Assembly (NCBI GenBank): GCA_020445745.1 | Contig: JAGRGB010000135.1 | Location: 1-42,447 of the forward strand | Origin: Rhodocyclaceae bacterium | GTDB taxonomy: Bacteria > Pseudomonadota > Gammaproteobacteria > Burkholderiales > Rhodocyclaceae | Reading direction: 5' to 3' | Length of the DNA stretch: 42,447 nucleotides | Shown: positions 16,391-26,634 of the stretch, one piece after another | How positions within the stretch are numbered: position 1 is the stretch's first letter | How the letters are laid out: every line of letters begins with the position of its first letter | Notes under the pieces: generated by a model | What the model was told of the DNA's origin: nothing | The model's database searches: none | The model's input: only the letters and a program-made list of their open reading frames with translations | Translations under genes and position numbers: made by a program

Positions 16391-16978
16391 TTCAGCGACA
16401 GCTCGGCAAGTCGCGCATCCAGCATGCGCTCCAGTTCGGCAGGTGTCGCGACCACCCGGCAGTGGTCGATGCGACGCAGGCGTTCGACGTTCTCCAGCTC
16501 GATGTTGCGGGGCCTCAGCTCGACCCATTCCTTCGGGGCCCGGGTCACCACCACCGGCGCGGTGTCACACGCAAATACGATGCCGGGAATCGCCAGCTTG
16601 CCGGCCTGGGCGAAGACGTTGGTGGGCAGGGTGTCGGAGATGCCGAACGCGCACTTGGCGACGGTGTTGCTGGTGGCCGGCGCCACCACCACCGTGTGAT
16701 AGACGTCGTCATAGAGCGCACCGACCGGAACCGAGCTGGCAGTCTTGTCACGGAACACGCGACAGCGCTGCTTCAGGCTGTCCAGCGGGTAGTCGTAGAT
16801 GGGCAGCACTTCCTCGGCGGCCGCCGACAGGAACAGGTCCACCTCCGGCAGGCGCAGCGCCAGCGCCAGGGATTCCTCGAGGAAGTGGCCGGAGCCGGTG
16901 ATCGCCCACGCGAAGCGGCTGCGCCGGGCCGGATCGCCCGCGGTGCCGCCGGTCGGGCGTGCCGCCTCGGACCAGGCG

Positions 16979-18952
<1,974 letters not shown>

Positions 18953-19083
18953 CGTCTCCCCCATTATCAGGTCAACCTGCGGGGCAAGCGGCAGGCGGTC
19001 TGTGTCGCCCTGTCGTCCGCTTCGTCTCCACCCATCCTGCTTGCAGATCCAACCTTCGCTGTTTTTCTTCAGCCGCGCTGCAA

Positions 19084-19089
19084 ATTATA
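19084..19089 (-). promoter_or_regulatory. TATAAT -10 box upstream of the sigma-54 activator gene
   Basis: The minus strand carries a perfect TATAAT within an unusually A+T-rich patch (about 19040-19095). It would start transcription near 19077 and give a leader of about 125 bases before the activator ATG. No good -35 hexamer is seen at 16-18 bp, so it may depend on another factor. Nothing else in 18953-19190 was recognised. Confidence 0.45.
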
Positions 19090-19190
19090 GCGCCCGCAAT
19101 GGGCCCGAAAGCCATCATTCCACACGTTTCGCCGCAAGGACGAGACTGTCGGCCGGGCCGCCACGGACATTTGCCGATGTGACGAAGGCA

Positions 19191-19775
19191 ATGGCCGGTT
19201 TTTTGCTTGACCGACCGCCACGGTTCGCGCCATCGTGGCCGGACCCGATCGACGAAGAGGCCGTCCGCTTGTCATTCGCCAGCCAGATTCGACCGCCCGC
19301 CGACGCCCGCGCCGCGGGCGCCGACCACACACCGCTGGACATCGTCTTCATCGACGGGTTCCGCGGCGACACCGTGATCGGCATCCATCACGACGAGTTG
19401 CACGATGCCCAGCCGGTGCGCATCGATCTGGCGATCGGCGTGCCGCGGCCACGCGCCTGCGACACCGATCGCATCGCCGACACGATCGACTACGGCGAGG
19501 TGCGCATGGCCCTGCGCGAGATGCTGGCGAACCACCGCTACCGGCTGCTGGAGGCCTTCGCCGAAGCCATCGCCGGCCTGCTGATCCAACGCTTCGGCGC
19601 CCACTGGGTCCGCATTGCGGTTGCCAAGCCCGCCAAGTTCGACGACGTCGACGGCGTCGGCGTGATCATCGAGCGCCGCCGCGACGATTTCCGCAGCGCC
19701 GGCAATGCCGCCCACGACGGCGAGGTGCTGAGCGTGCTGGGCGGCGGCCTGGTACCGGGCAGCAAGCTGCGTTGA
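19191..19775 (+). CDS. folB: Dihydroneopterin aldolase-like protein (FolB family)
   Basis: This ~194-residue protein has a FolB/tunnelling-fold core. It has 'LDIVFIDGFRGDTVIGIHHDEL' (broken around the substrate Glu region), 'TDRIADTIDYGEVRMAL', and 'VRIAVAKPAKF' with the conserved lysine. FolB enzymes cleave dihydroneopterin to 6-hydroxymethyl-dihydropterin, the pterin precursor shared by folate and H4MPT. It is longer than usual (about 120 residues), with a ~45-residue N-terminal and ~25-residue C-terminal extension, which suggests a cluster-specific form. The ATG at 19191 is preferred; GTG at 19179 is possible. It is divergent from the activator and convergent with fae. Confidence 0.82.
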   Translation: MAGFLLDRPPRFAPSWPDPIDEEAVRLSFASQIRPPADARAAGADHTPLDIVFIDGFRGDTVIGIHHDELHDAQPVRIDLAIGVPRPRACDTDRIADTIDYGEVRMALREMLANHRYRLLEAFAEAIAGLLIQRFGAHWVRIAVAKPAKFDDVDGVGVIIERRRDDFRSAGNAAHDGEVLSVLGGGLVPGSKLR

Positions 19776-19802
19776 GACGGTACCGGGGCGTGGGATGCGA
19801 CG

Positions 19803-19852
19803 AGACCGGGCATGCCCGGTCTAGTCGGAACGGCACGGGGTTCCCCCCGTGC
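19803..19852. terminator. Two adjacent palindromes between folB and fae
   Basis: A perfect 20-bp palindrome (AGACCGGGCA/TGCCCGGTCT, 19803-19822) is followed by a hairpin with an 8-bp stem (GCACGGGG / CCCCGTGC) and TTCC loop (19833-19852). They lie between convergent genes, the second only 4 bp from the fae stop. They probably end or stabilise both transcripts; neither has a strong T-run. Confidence 0.6.
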
Positions 19853-19856
19853 GAGT

Positions 19857-20366
19857 TCAGTTGGCCGCGAACGGATGTGTCGCGCTGCCCTTCTGCGCGA
19901 CGACCTCGGATGCGGTCGGCTTGCCGCTGACGGCGCGCTGGATCGCCTCCCGCGTGGCCTTGTAGTTGTATTCCTGGATCTTGGCGTCGTCCTCGGCCAG
20001 CCAGTGGATGAACACGCCGACGCTGACGAACACGTTGTCCGCCTCGTCGGCCGGGATGGTGCCGTCCTCGACGCTGTCGGCGACCGCCATCGCGACGGCC
20101 CGCTGGGCCGGACCGAACATCTGCACCGCCTGCTTGGCGCCCTTGATCGTGACCTTGTTGAACATCACGGTCGCCGGCTTGCACAGCAGATTGGGTGCGA
20201 CGACCGCGAGCAGGGACGTGAAGCCGTCCTTGTTGTTGGTCAGCGCATTGGCGAAGGCAGTCTCGGCGGCGCTGCCACGCGGTCCCAGGATCAGGTCGAT
20301 GTGGGCAACCTCGTTGCCGTCGCCTACCAGGGACTCGCCCACCAACATGCGATCGATCTTTGCCAT
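19857..20366 (-). CDS. fae: Formaldehyde-activating enzyme (Fae)
   Basis: This 169-residue protein, the normal Fae length, starts '[17 protein letters not shown]' and has the catalytic histidine in '[15 protein letters not shown]' (His22 here). Fae speeds condensation of formaldehyde with H4MPT to methylene-H4MPT in the cytoplasm. GGAG nine bases before the ATG at 20366 sets the start. It lies 22 bp after the orf7-like gene, so it can be co-transcribed, although fae usually needs very high expression and may have its own promoter inside that gene. It is followed by strong palindromes. Confidence 0.97.
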   Translation of the reverse strand: MAKIDRMLVGESLVGDGNEVAHIDLILGPRGSAAETAFANALTNNKDGFTSLLAVVAPNLLCKPATVMFNKVTIKGAKQAVQMFGPAQRAVAMAVADSVEDGTIPADEADNVFVSVGVFIHWLAEDDAKIQEYNYKATREAIQRAVSGKPTASEVVAQKGSATHPFAAN

Positions 20367-20388
20367 TCTTATGTCTCCGTTCTGTGAA

Positions 20389-21342
20389 TTATCCGGATTT
20401 GCCCCCCACTGGGTCCGGACGCCCGAACGCCGATTGACGCTCATCGCGGAAGCTGGTCATACAGAATCCGTGCCAATTGTCGGTGGCGGATACGGCGACG
20501 CAACCGGGCCGCAGCATTGCCGCACAGAACAATGTCGCGACCGTCATGTCGGCACTGGTGCCGGGGTTTATTCCGCGCGCCTTCAGCGATTTGTCCCAGG
20601 CCGCCAGTTCGTCGCGGTGGCTTGCCGCGGCAGCGGCGCGCAGTCGGGCCAGCCAGTCGCCGGCGCGCTCGGTGACAGGTTGCGCAATGCGATCGCCGAG
20701 TTTTCGAACAATGTGTGAATCTGGGCGGCGCGCCAGGTGGCGCAGATAGACCCGCAGCACGGCGTCGCCGGTGCTCGGCGCCGCGGCCGCCAGTTCGTCG
20801 AGGCCGTCGTCGAGGATCTCGGCGAAACCGTCGCGATACTGGCGCGCGATGCTGTCGCGATCGGCGGCCAGAATCATCGCCTGGCGCAGGTCCACCGTCG
20901 GTTCGTCGCGCACGTCCTCGGCCGCGGCCCGCCCGAGCCCGCCGGGGGCCGCCAGCGCGATGGCGCGATAGGCCGCCCGGGCGTCGTCGCGGTCGAGGCC
21001 GGCCAGCACCTCGCCGACGGCACGCCGCAAGCGGGGCCGGTCGCAGCTTGCCGCCCGCTGCCGGGCCGCGGCCAGCGGCGCGCACAGCAGCACGATGCCG
21101 AGGTTGGTGTTGCAGCCGGCGGCTTGCCGGGTTGCCGCCACCGCGCCCTCGATGCGCGCCCCGACGCTGGCACCGCGCCGGCACAGCGGCTCGGCGGCGG
21201 CCGCGGCGCTGGCCAGGAAGTCGCGCGCGTGCATGCCGTGGCCGGCCGACGCGAGGCTGACGTTGCCGGGCTTGGCCACCGCGATGTCCAGCCCGCAGGC
21301 CCAGTGCCAGGCCTCCTGCAGCATGTCGTGCCGGCGATTCAC
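20389..21342 (-). CDS. CitG/MdcB-like triphosphoribosyl-dephospho-CoA synthase family protein (orf7-like)
   Basis: This ~317-residue helical protein of the CitG family has '[19 protein letters not shown]' near the N-terminus, '[18 protein letters not shown]' at about residues 80-97, and '[17 protein letters not shown]' near the end. Classic members build the citrate lyase prosthetic group from ATP and dephospho-CoA. The methylotroph homologue between mch and fae is needed for H4MPT synthesis, with an unknown reaction. The start is GTG at 21342 (GTGA overlap with the upstream stop) or ATG at 21324. The linker '[12 protein letters not shown]' is the conserved substrate-contact region of the family. 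Confidence 0.87.
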   Translation of the reverse strand: MNRRHDMLQEAWHWACGLDIAVAKPGNVSLASAGHGMHARDFLASAAAAAEPLCRRGASVGARIEGAVAATRQAAGCNTNLGIVLLCAPLAAARQRAASCDRPRLRRAVGEVLAGLDRDDARAAYRAIALAAPGGLGRAAAEDVRDEPTVDLRQAMILAADRDSIARQYRDGFAEILDDGLDELAAAAPSTGDAVLRVYLRHLARRPDSHIVRKLGDRIAQPVTERAGDWLARLRAAAAASHRDELAAWDKSLKARGINPGTSADMTVATLFCAAMLRPGCVAVSATDNWHGFCMTSFRDERQSAFGRPDPVGGKSG

Positions 21343-22301
21343 CCGGCGCCGTCGCGCCGCGGCGACGCCCCTGGGGCGATGCCGAGCCGTCGCCCGAGCA
21401 GGTCGTCCACGATCGCCGCCGCGATGTCCACGCCGCAGGCCCGTTGCAGCGCACGCCACGCGGCGACGCCATTGACCTCCATCACCCGCAGCCCGGCCCG
21501 GGCACCGGCATCCGGCAGCAGGTCGACGCCGGCGTAGTCCATGCCCAGGGCCGCAGCCGCCGCCTCCGCGATCTCGGCCAGCGGCGGGGTCAGGGGCGCC
21601 GCGACGCCGCGCGCGCCGCGCGCGACGTTGCGGATCCAGTGCCGGCTGTGGCGCTGCATCGCGGCGATCGCACGTCCGCCGACCACCATCACGCGCCAGT
21701 CGTAGCCGACCGCGGATGGCGGCGGCACGTAGCGCTGCAGGTAAGCAAGCCCGCCAAAGCCGGCGAGGTCCGGCAGCGGCACCGATTCGCCGTCCACCAG
21801 GCCGACGCGCACCAGCCCCCGCCCCTGCGAACCGAACAGCGGCTTCAGGACCAGGCAGTGACCGGCCGCGGCCTCGCGGATCAGGATCCTGCGCGCCTGC
21901 GCGGCCGACTCCAGCGCCCACGCCGGCGGCGTATCGACGGCGGCCCGGGCCAGCAGGAAACTGGTCATCGCCTTGTCGACGCTGCGCTCGATCGCGCGCG
22001 CGTCGTTATACACCGGCACCCCGGACTCGCGCAGCGCGTGCAGGATGCCGAGCCGCTTGGTGATCTGTTCCAGGCTGCCGCCGGCGATGCCCCGCACGAT
22101 CGCCGCCACCGGCAGCTCCCGGCCGAAGCCGGGAATCACCAGCCCGGTCGGCGAACGGCTGTCGAAGCGACAGTCGGCGAGATCCGCGCAGCGTCCGTCG
22201 AAACCGCGCCGGGCCAGTGCCTCGCGCAGCTTGCGGGTATGCCAGCCGGTCTCGTCGGTGAGAATCGCGACCCGCGGCTGCCAGCGACCGGCCGCGATCA
22301 C
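21339..22301 (-). CDS. RimK-like ATP-grasp ligase (orf5-like)
   Basis: This ~320-residue ATP-grasp protein has 'RLGILHALRESGVPVYNDARAIERSVDKAMTS' (read in parts), 'CLVLKPLFGSQGRGLVRV' at about residues 153-170, and metal-binding 'LRVMEVNGVAAW' near 285. RimK-type ligases add glutamate by ATP-driven amide formation. A likely role is glutamylation in H4MPT or methylofuran synthesis, as for archaeal MptN, but the exact acceptor cannot be read. It starts with GTG at 22301, overlapping the mch stop (GTGA). It lies between mch and the orf7-like gene. Confidence 0.87.
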   Translation of the reverse strand: MIAAGRWQPRVAILTDETGWHTRKLREALARRGFDGRCADLADCRFDSRSPTGLVIPGFGRELPVAAIVRGIAGGSLEQITKRLGILHALRESGVPVYNDARAIERSVDKAMTSFLLARAAVDTPPAWALESAAQARRILIREAAAGHCLVLKPLFGSQGRGLVRVGLVDGESVPLPDLAGFGGLAYLQRYVPPPSAVGYDWRVMVVGGRAIAAMQRHSRHWIRNVARGARGVAAPLTPPLAEIAEAAAAALGMDYAGVDLLPDAGARAGLRVMEVNGVAAWRALQRACGVDIAAAIVDDLLGRRLGIAPGASPRRDGAG

Positions 22302-23302
22302 GCCTGGCCCAGCCACAGCGCGCGCAGCAGGCCCATGTCGAGGCCGCCGGCGCGCCAGCTTCGTCCGCTGGCCAGGTTGCTGACCCACACCTCGGCCGGC
22401 GCGAACAGCATCGGATCGATCCGGTAGAAGTCGAACTCGACGTCCCGGAAGGTGTCGGCGAAGCTGCGGCCGTAGTCCCGCGAATTCGACGACGGCAGCG
22501 CCCGCGCCAGCTGCTCGGCACTGGCGTCGTCGGCGCTGACGGTCAAGCGCACCTGGCCGCCATAGAGGATCGCGTCGTTGGTGCGGCCCATCGCCTCGAC
22601 GCCGTCGGGGCTGGGCGCCGGCAGAGGGGCGCAGGCGCTGCCGTCGAGCACGGCGCCGAGCGGGAAGCCGAGTTCGTGGACCTTGTGCATCGCCACCTCC
22701 AGCACCCGCGCGACCACCTGCGTGGTGCCCGCCAGGCTGGAGGTCGGGGTCAGCACGATGGTCAGCCCGCCGGGCGCGAGGCCACACTGGTCGAGCACCT
22801 TGTCGATGACCACCGCCGGCGGGCGGCGGTCCACCTCGAGCACCAGTACGCCGCAGTCGCTGTGGTCGCGGTAGCCCAGTTCGCGGAACAGATCCTCGCG
22901 CACCGACAGCGCCCGAGCCGGCCCGGAACCGAGGGCGAAGAATTTCTTGCCGCCCGCCTCCTCCTTGCTCGCGGCCAGGCTCCATCCCGCGTACTGGCTG
23001 GCCAGGCACGACAACACCGGGCGGGGACTGGAGACTTCGAGCCAATCCGGCCAGCCGTCGCGACCACCGGCAGCGAGGCCGACCCTGCCCAGCCCGCCCA
23101 TGCAGATCTCGCCGATCCGCAGACCGGCCTCGACGCTGCCGGCCGCATCGATGCCGGCATCCACCAGGGTGACCCCGCCTTCCAGCTGCTCGACCAGCAG
23201 ACCGAGTTCGTCCGCCTGGTCGAGCAGGCGCGACACCAGCGGCGCCGCCAGTCCATTCACGCTGAGGCCGGTGCCGGGTATCGCCTGCGTCGTGCCGCTC
23301 AT
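22298..23302 (-). CDS. mch: Methenyl-H4MPT cyclohydrolase
   Basis: This 334-residue protein covers the whole Mch family. Landmarks are 'TLVDAGIDAAGSVEAGLRIGEICMGGLG' (read in parts, about residues 45-72), 'GSGPARALSVREDLF', 'GGQVRLTV' and 'SSNSRDYGRSFADTF'. Mch hydrolyses methenyl-H4MPT to formyl-H4MPT in the cytoplasm, between MtdB and Fhc. The ATG at 23302 is one base after the orf17 stop (TGACATG), giving tight coupling. The length is close to that of known Mch proteins. Confidence 0.96.
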   Translation of the reverse strand: MSGTTQAIPGTGLSVNGLAAPLVSRLLDQADELGLLVEQLEGGVTLVDAGIDAAGSVEAGLRIGEICMGGLGRVGLAAGGRDGWPDWLEVSSPRPVLSCLASQYAGWSLAASKEEAGGKKFFALGSGPARALSVREDLFRELGYRDHSDCGVLVLEVDRRPPAVVIDKVLDQCGLAPGGLTIVLTPTSSLAGTTQVVARVLEVAMHKVHELGFPLGAVLDGSACAPLPAPSPDGVEAMGRTNDAILYGGQVRLTVSADDASAEQLARALPSSNSRDYGRSFADTFRDVEFDFYRIDPMLFAPAEVWVSNLASGRSWRAGGLDMGLLRALWLGQA

Positions 23303-23303
23303 G

Positions 23304-24455
23304 TCAATGCTCCATCAGTTTCGTCACCTGCGCCCGCCGACGACGCAATTCGTCGCCGACCGCATCGGCGTCCGGCCCCGAGGCCGTGATGCTGCACACC
23401 GGCTCGCCCCACGAAAACCCGGTCGCCGACGCCGGTCGGTCGTGGCACCACGGCAGCTGCGCCAGTCGATCCGCCTGGTCGCCGTCGAGGTACAGGCGGC
23501 GACGCGCGAATACCGTCTCGCAACCGTGCACGACCCCGGCCGGTGGCTTCGAGCGGGACGGCAAACGCCCATCGAGCAGGGCCGACAGGTGTGCCGCGAT
23601 CGGCCCACCGGCGACGCTGTCGTGCAACACGGCAATGCTGGCGACCGGGCGCGGGTTCAGTTCGAGGATCGCGACACCCATGCCGTCGAGCAGGAAGTCG
23701 ATGCCGTTGACGCCCCGCAGCTCGAACGCCCGGGTCAGGGTGTCGGCGATGCCGGCGATGCGCCCGGCGACGGCGGCGTCCACCGTCACCGGTCCGATAC
23801 AGCCGCGATAGACCATCGGCCGGCCGCCCAGGGGCCTCACCAGCTGCCGCGAGAATCCGAGCACCCGGGCGCGCTGCCGGTCCGCGACGAACAGGGCCGA
23901 CATCGGCACACCGGCCTGCTCGCGCTGAAAGTAGTGCCCGCCGCCGGTGGCCGGCAGCGGCTGCCGCGGATCGTGTCGCCGCACGTGCCAGCCGCCGCTG
24001 CCCCACGCGTCCTTGGCGAGCCAGCCGCTCTCCGGCGGCGGATCCAGGCGGATCGGCGGATGCGCGATGGCAAGCGCCGACAGGCGTGAGAAGAAGGTCG
24101 CCGGCGTGCGCACCTGCCGCAGCACCGCCGCCGGATTGCCGAGCAGCGGGAGCAGCGCCTCGCCCTGCGCCAGCAGATCGGCACGGCCTTCGAAACCGTT
24201 GCCTGCGACCCACCCGAGGAATTCGCCGCCGCGCGCCAGTTCGGCGAGCAGCGCCAGCAGCCGTGCCGGTGCCAGCGCGAGCTGTCCGCCGGCACCACAG
24301 GGATGCCAGCGATCCACCACTGCCAGCGTGTCGCGATCGCCGAAGCAGTCGGCGGCGTCGACGCGGAATCCGGCGGCCACCGCGCCTTCCGCCATCGTCC
24401 GCGCCGACAGGCCGACCACCAGCAGGCGGCCGCAGGCATTCGCCCGGCGCGTCAT
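23304..24455 (-). CDS. ATP-grasp protein of the H4MPT cluster (orf17-like)
   Basis: This 383-residue protein has an N-terminal Rossmann-like part ('LLVVGLSARTMAEGAVAAGF', read in parts) and an ATP-grasp core. 'GWLAKDAWGSGGWHVRRH' (about residues 143-160) provides the nucleotide lysine, and 'VAILELNPRPVASIAVLH' (about 268-285) provides metal ligands. Orf17 in methylotrophs is required for H4MPT synthesis; the reaction is unknown. A third ATP-grasp enzyme in one window fits two cofactors that each need several amide bonds. It lies 21 bp after mtdB and 1 bp before mch. Confidence 0.87.
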   Translation of the reverse strand: MTRRANACGRLLVVGLSARTMAEGAVAAGFRVDAADCFGDRDTLAVVDRWHPCGAGGQLALAPARLLALLAELARGGEFLGWVAGNGFEGRADLLAQGEALLPLLGNPAAVLRQVRTPATFFSRLSALAIAHPPIRLDPPPESGWLAKDAWGSGGWHVRRHDPRQPLPATGGGHYFQREQAGVPMSALFVADRQRARVLGFSRQLVRPLGGRPMVYRGCIGPVTVDAAVAGRIAGIADTLTRAFELRGVNGIDFLLDGMGVAILELNPRPVASIAVLHDSVAGGPIAAHLSALLDGRLPSRSKPPAGVVHGCETVFARRRLYLDGDQADRLAQLPWCHDRPASATGFSWGEPVCSITASGPDADAVGDELRRRRAQVTKLMEH

Positions 24456-24476
24456 CGCTTGCGTGCGCCGACCCGC

Positions 24477-25382
24477 TCAATCGCCCTCCGCAGCCACCTC
24501 GCGGGCCATCGCGAAGGCCTCGCGAAAGCCCAGGTAGCGCGGTTTGTCGGCCTCGCGCATCGACTTCAGCAGGCGGTGCTCGGTCTGGTACTTGACGTTG
24601 CCCACCGCGAGCGCGCCGATGCCCACGCCCCGCCCCTCGGGCAGCGCCTTGCCATCGTCCATCACGCCGACGCCGGCGATGCCTTCGGGCGGCACCGCAT
24701 TGACGTCGGCCGCGACCAGCAGCGCCGCGGCCTGGCCCCGCTCGTCGGCATCGAGCACCTGCACGCCGGCCGCCGCGGCGGCAAGCACCACGTCGGCGTC
24801 GGCGATCAATCCGGCACGATCCGACGGATTCGCCGCCGACGCCGCCTCGAGGCGACAGTCGAATCGCCGTCCGGTCTCGTCCGCCGCCTGGCGCGCTGCC
24901 GCCGCGTCGCGGTGGCTGCACAGCACCACCCGCGCGCCCTCGCCCGCCGCCAGCACGCCGGCGATCCGCCCGACCGTGCCGGTGCCGCCCAGGATCACCA
25001 CCTTGCGCCCCACCAGCGTGGCATCGTGTACGGAACGCAAGCGGCGTTCGACGCAGGCCACCAGCGCCGCTGCCGTCGTGTAGGAGCCGCTGGGGTCGGC
25101 CATCACCGACACCTCGAACGGCGGCACCATCGACTTGCGGGCGGTGTCGAGCATGTCGGCGGCGAGCACGACGTCGCGCCCGCCGATGAAGATGCCGGTC
25201 GCCCGGACACCCTTCGGCCCACGAGAGAAGATCGCGTCCTGGGTCATGCCGCGGATCTCGTCGGCACCGACACCACAATACGGCACCACCACCTGGTAGC
25301 CGGCGTCGACGGCCATGTTGATGTCGAACGGGCTCATCTGCCGGCCCGGTGAAAACATGTGGAGAATGTACTGACGCTCCAT
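24477..25382 (-). CDS. mtdB: NAD(P)-dependent methylene-H4MPT dehydrogenase
   Basis: This 301-residue protein has the MtdA/MtdB N-terminal domain ('ILHMFSPGRQMSPFDINMA', residues 6-24). A Rossmann domain follows with 'VVILGGTGTVGRIAG' at about residues 127-141. It oxidises methylene-H4MPT to methenyl-H4MPT. The presence of fae and mch around it favours MtdB over the H4F-using MtdA. GGAGG about ten bases before the ATG at 25382 sets the start. It lies 36 bp after mptG in the operon to fae. Confidence 0.94.
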   Translation of the reverse strand: MERQYILHMFSPGRQMSPFDINMAVDAGYQVVVPYCGVGADEIRGMTQDAIFSRGPKGVRATGIFIGGRDVVLAADMLDTARKSMVPPFEVSVMADPSGSYTTAAALVACVERRLRSVHDATLVGRKVVILGGTGTVGRIAGVLAAGEGARVVLCSHRDAAAARQAADETGRRFDCRLEAASAANPSDRAGLIADADVVLAAAAAGVQVLDADERGQAAALLVAADVNAVPPEGIAGVGVMDDGKALPEGRGVGIGALAVGNVKYQTEHRLLKSMREADKPRYLGFREAFAMAREVAAEGD

Positions 25383-25418
25383 GACCTGCCTGCCTCCGTA
25401 TGACTGTCGATCGCCGGA

Positions 25419-26456
25419 TCAGCGCCGACCGTTGCGCGCGCTGGCCGTTGGCTGGACGAACTCGCGCTCGCCGCCGCGATTGCGGCCGCCGGTGACCAGA
25501 GCCCGCAATTCGCCGGCGACGACACCGGCCGCCCGCGCGGCATCGAGAACCTCGCTCGCCCGCGCTGCCGACTCGACGAACGCGAAACCGGTCGGTCCCC
25601 ACGAACTCTGCCCGATTCCGGCTGTGTAACGCGCGCCGATCCACTCGAGTGCATGGGCGACCGCCGGACTCGTGAACATCGAGCCACCCTGGGCGTGCGC
25701 AAAATACGCGCCGAGCTCGCGCTGGATCTCGCTGACTCCCTCGGCGAAGGGTTCGAACTCGCCCTCGATCGCCGCCGGCAGGATCTTCATCAGCACCTGA
25801 TGGCACATCGCCGCTGCCCGCTGGGTCGCAAACGGCGGCAGGTTGGCCATCGCACGGTGTTCGGCGCCGCCGTGCAGCCCGTGCCGACTCTCGTCCATCA
25901 CCAGGATCACCCGCCACTCGGCGGGGAACTCGGCTCGCGCCAGCAACGGCGCCGGCCGCCCGTCCGCGCCCGGTCCGCCGTCGAGCAGCAGCCCGCCGTG
26001 CTCGAACCCGGCAATGCCGATGCCCGAGCGCTCGCCGCGGCCGAGCATCGCCGCCAGCGAGCGGCTATCCAGCTTGAGGCCGTGGGCGTCGGCAAACGCG
26101 CTGCCCAGCGCCAGCGCCAGCTGCGTCCCCGAGCCGAGCCCGCAATGGGCAGGTGCCGCGCGGTGCAGCACCACCCGCAGCGGATGGCCGGCGGCGGTCT
26201 CGCCCTGGAGCCGCGCCAGCATCTGGCCCAGGCGCTGGGCCAGGCGCGGATCCCGCGAATCGTGGACGACGACCTCGTTGATGCTGGCCGGCTGCACTTC
26301 GACGCAGGTGCCGAAGTCGCCGATGACCAGGCCCAGGCTCGCGAAATGACGGCCGAGCGAGGCGCTGGGGTCGAGAAATCCGAGGTGGATGCGCGCCGGC
26401 GCTTGCGCCACCACACGGGCCGGGACCGCAGCGATCTGTCGCAGGCTTTGACTCAT
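25419..26456 (-). CDS. mptG: Beta-ribofuranosylaminobenzene 5'-phosphate synthase (MptG)
   Basis: This 345-residue GHMP-kinase-fold protein has 'APARIHLGFLDP' near residue 20, the phosphate-binding loop 'AHCGLGSGTQLALALG' at about 104-119, and 'GIGQSSWGPTGFAFVE' near 280. MptG joins PRPP and p-aminobenzoate, with loss of CO2, in the first committed step of H4MPT synthesis; it is orf4 in Methylobacterium. It appears to head a seven-gene operon (mptG-mtdB-orf17-mch-orf5-orf7-fae). The ATG at 26456 has no clear Shine-Dalgarno; a downstream GTG near residue 14 is possible. Confidence 0.93.
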   Translation of the reverse strand: MSQSLRQIAAVPARVVAQAPARIHLGFLDPSASLGRHFASLGLVIGDFGTCVEVQPASINEVVVHDSRDPRLAQRLGQMLARLQGETAAGHPLRVVLHRAAPAHCGLGSGTQLALALGSAFADAHGLKLDSRSLAAMLGRGERSGIGIAGFEHGGLLLDGGPGADGRPAPLLARAEFPAEWRVILVMDESRHGLHGGAEHRAMANLPPFATQRAAAMCHQVLMKILPAAIEGEFEPFAEGVSEIQRELGAYFAHAQGGSMFTSPAVAHALEWIGARYTAGIGQSSWGPTGFAFVESAARASEVLDAARAAGVVAGELRALVTGGRNRGGEREFVQPTASARNGRR

Positions 26457-26517
26457 TTGACATGGCGCGCACCGCAGTGCCGCAATAGACGTGGATAGGT
26501 GTCAGCCGGCACCCCGA

Positions 26518-26533
26518 AGCAATCACCATTCCA
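26518..26533 (-). promoter_or_regulatory. Possible sigma-54 promoter of the mptG operon
   Basis: The minus strand reads TGGAAT-GGTGA-TTGCT: a perfect -12 element, a -24 element with two departures from TGGCAC, and correct GG-N10-GC spacing. The predicted start is about 50 bases before the mptG ATG. On its own this is weak. The 11-bp motif 91 bp further upstream (26624-26634) raises its standing. Confidence 0.4.
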
Positions 26534-26623
26534 GGCACGCGGGCCGGGTAGCGGGGCGCTTGGCCTTCGCCCGATTGACAACCTGACCCAAACTCCGGTC
26601 GCGACGCCCCGTTTGCGGCGGGA

Positions 26624-26634
26624 CACTCTGTCAC
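26624..26634 (-). promoter_or_regulatory. 11-bp motif upstream of mptG
   Basis: GTGACAGAGTG on the minus strand matches the fhcB-upstream repeat GTGACACAGTG at 10 of 11 bases. It overlaps the last codons and stop of the LysR gene. A second, poorer copy on the opposite strand is TTGACAACCTG at 26575-26585. Confidence 0.4.

Noticed and set aside
20463-20480. A TGGCACG -24-like element (minus strand) about 110 bp before fae
   Set aside because: The -12 element (CTGTA) lacks the GC pair, and the bases encode the orf7-like protein; it is too weak to call, although fae may well have its own promoter nearby.
23299-25917. An 872-codon open frame overlapping orf17, mtdB and mptG on the same strand
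   Set aside because: It is Arg/Gly-rich with no family resemblance, and the known genes in the other frame fully explain the stretch.
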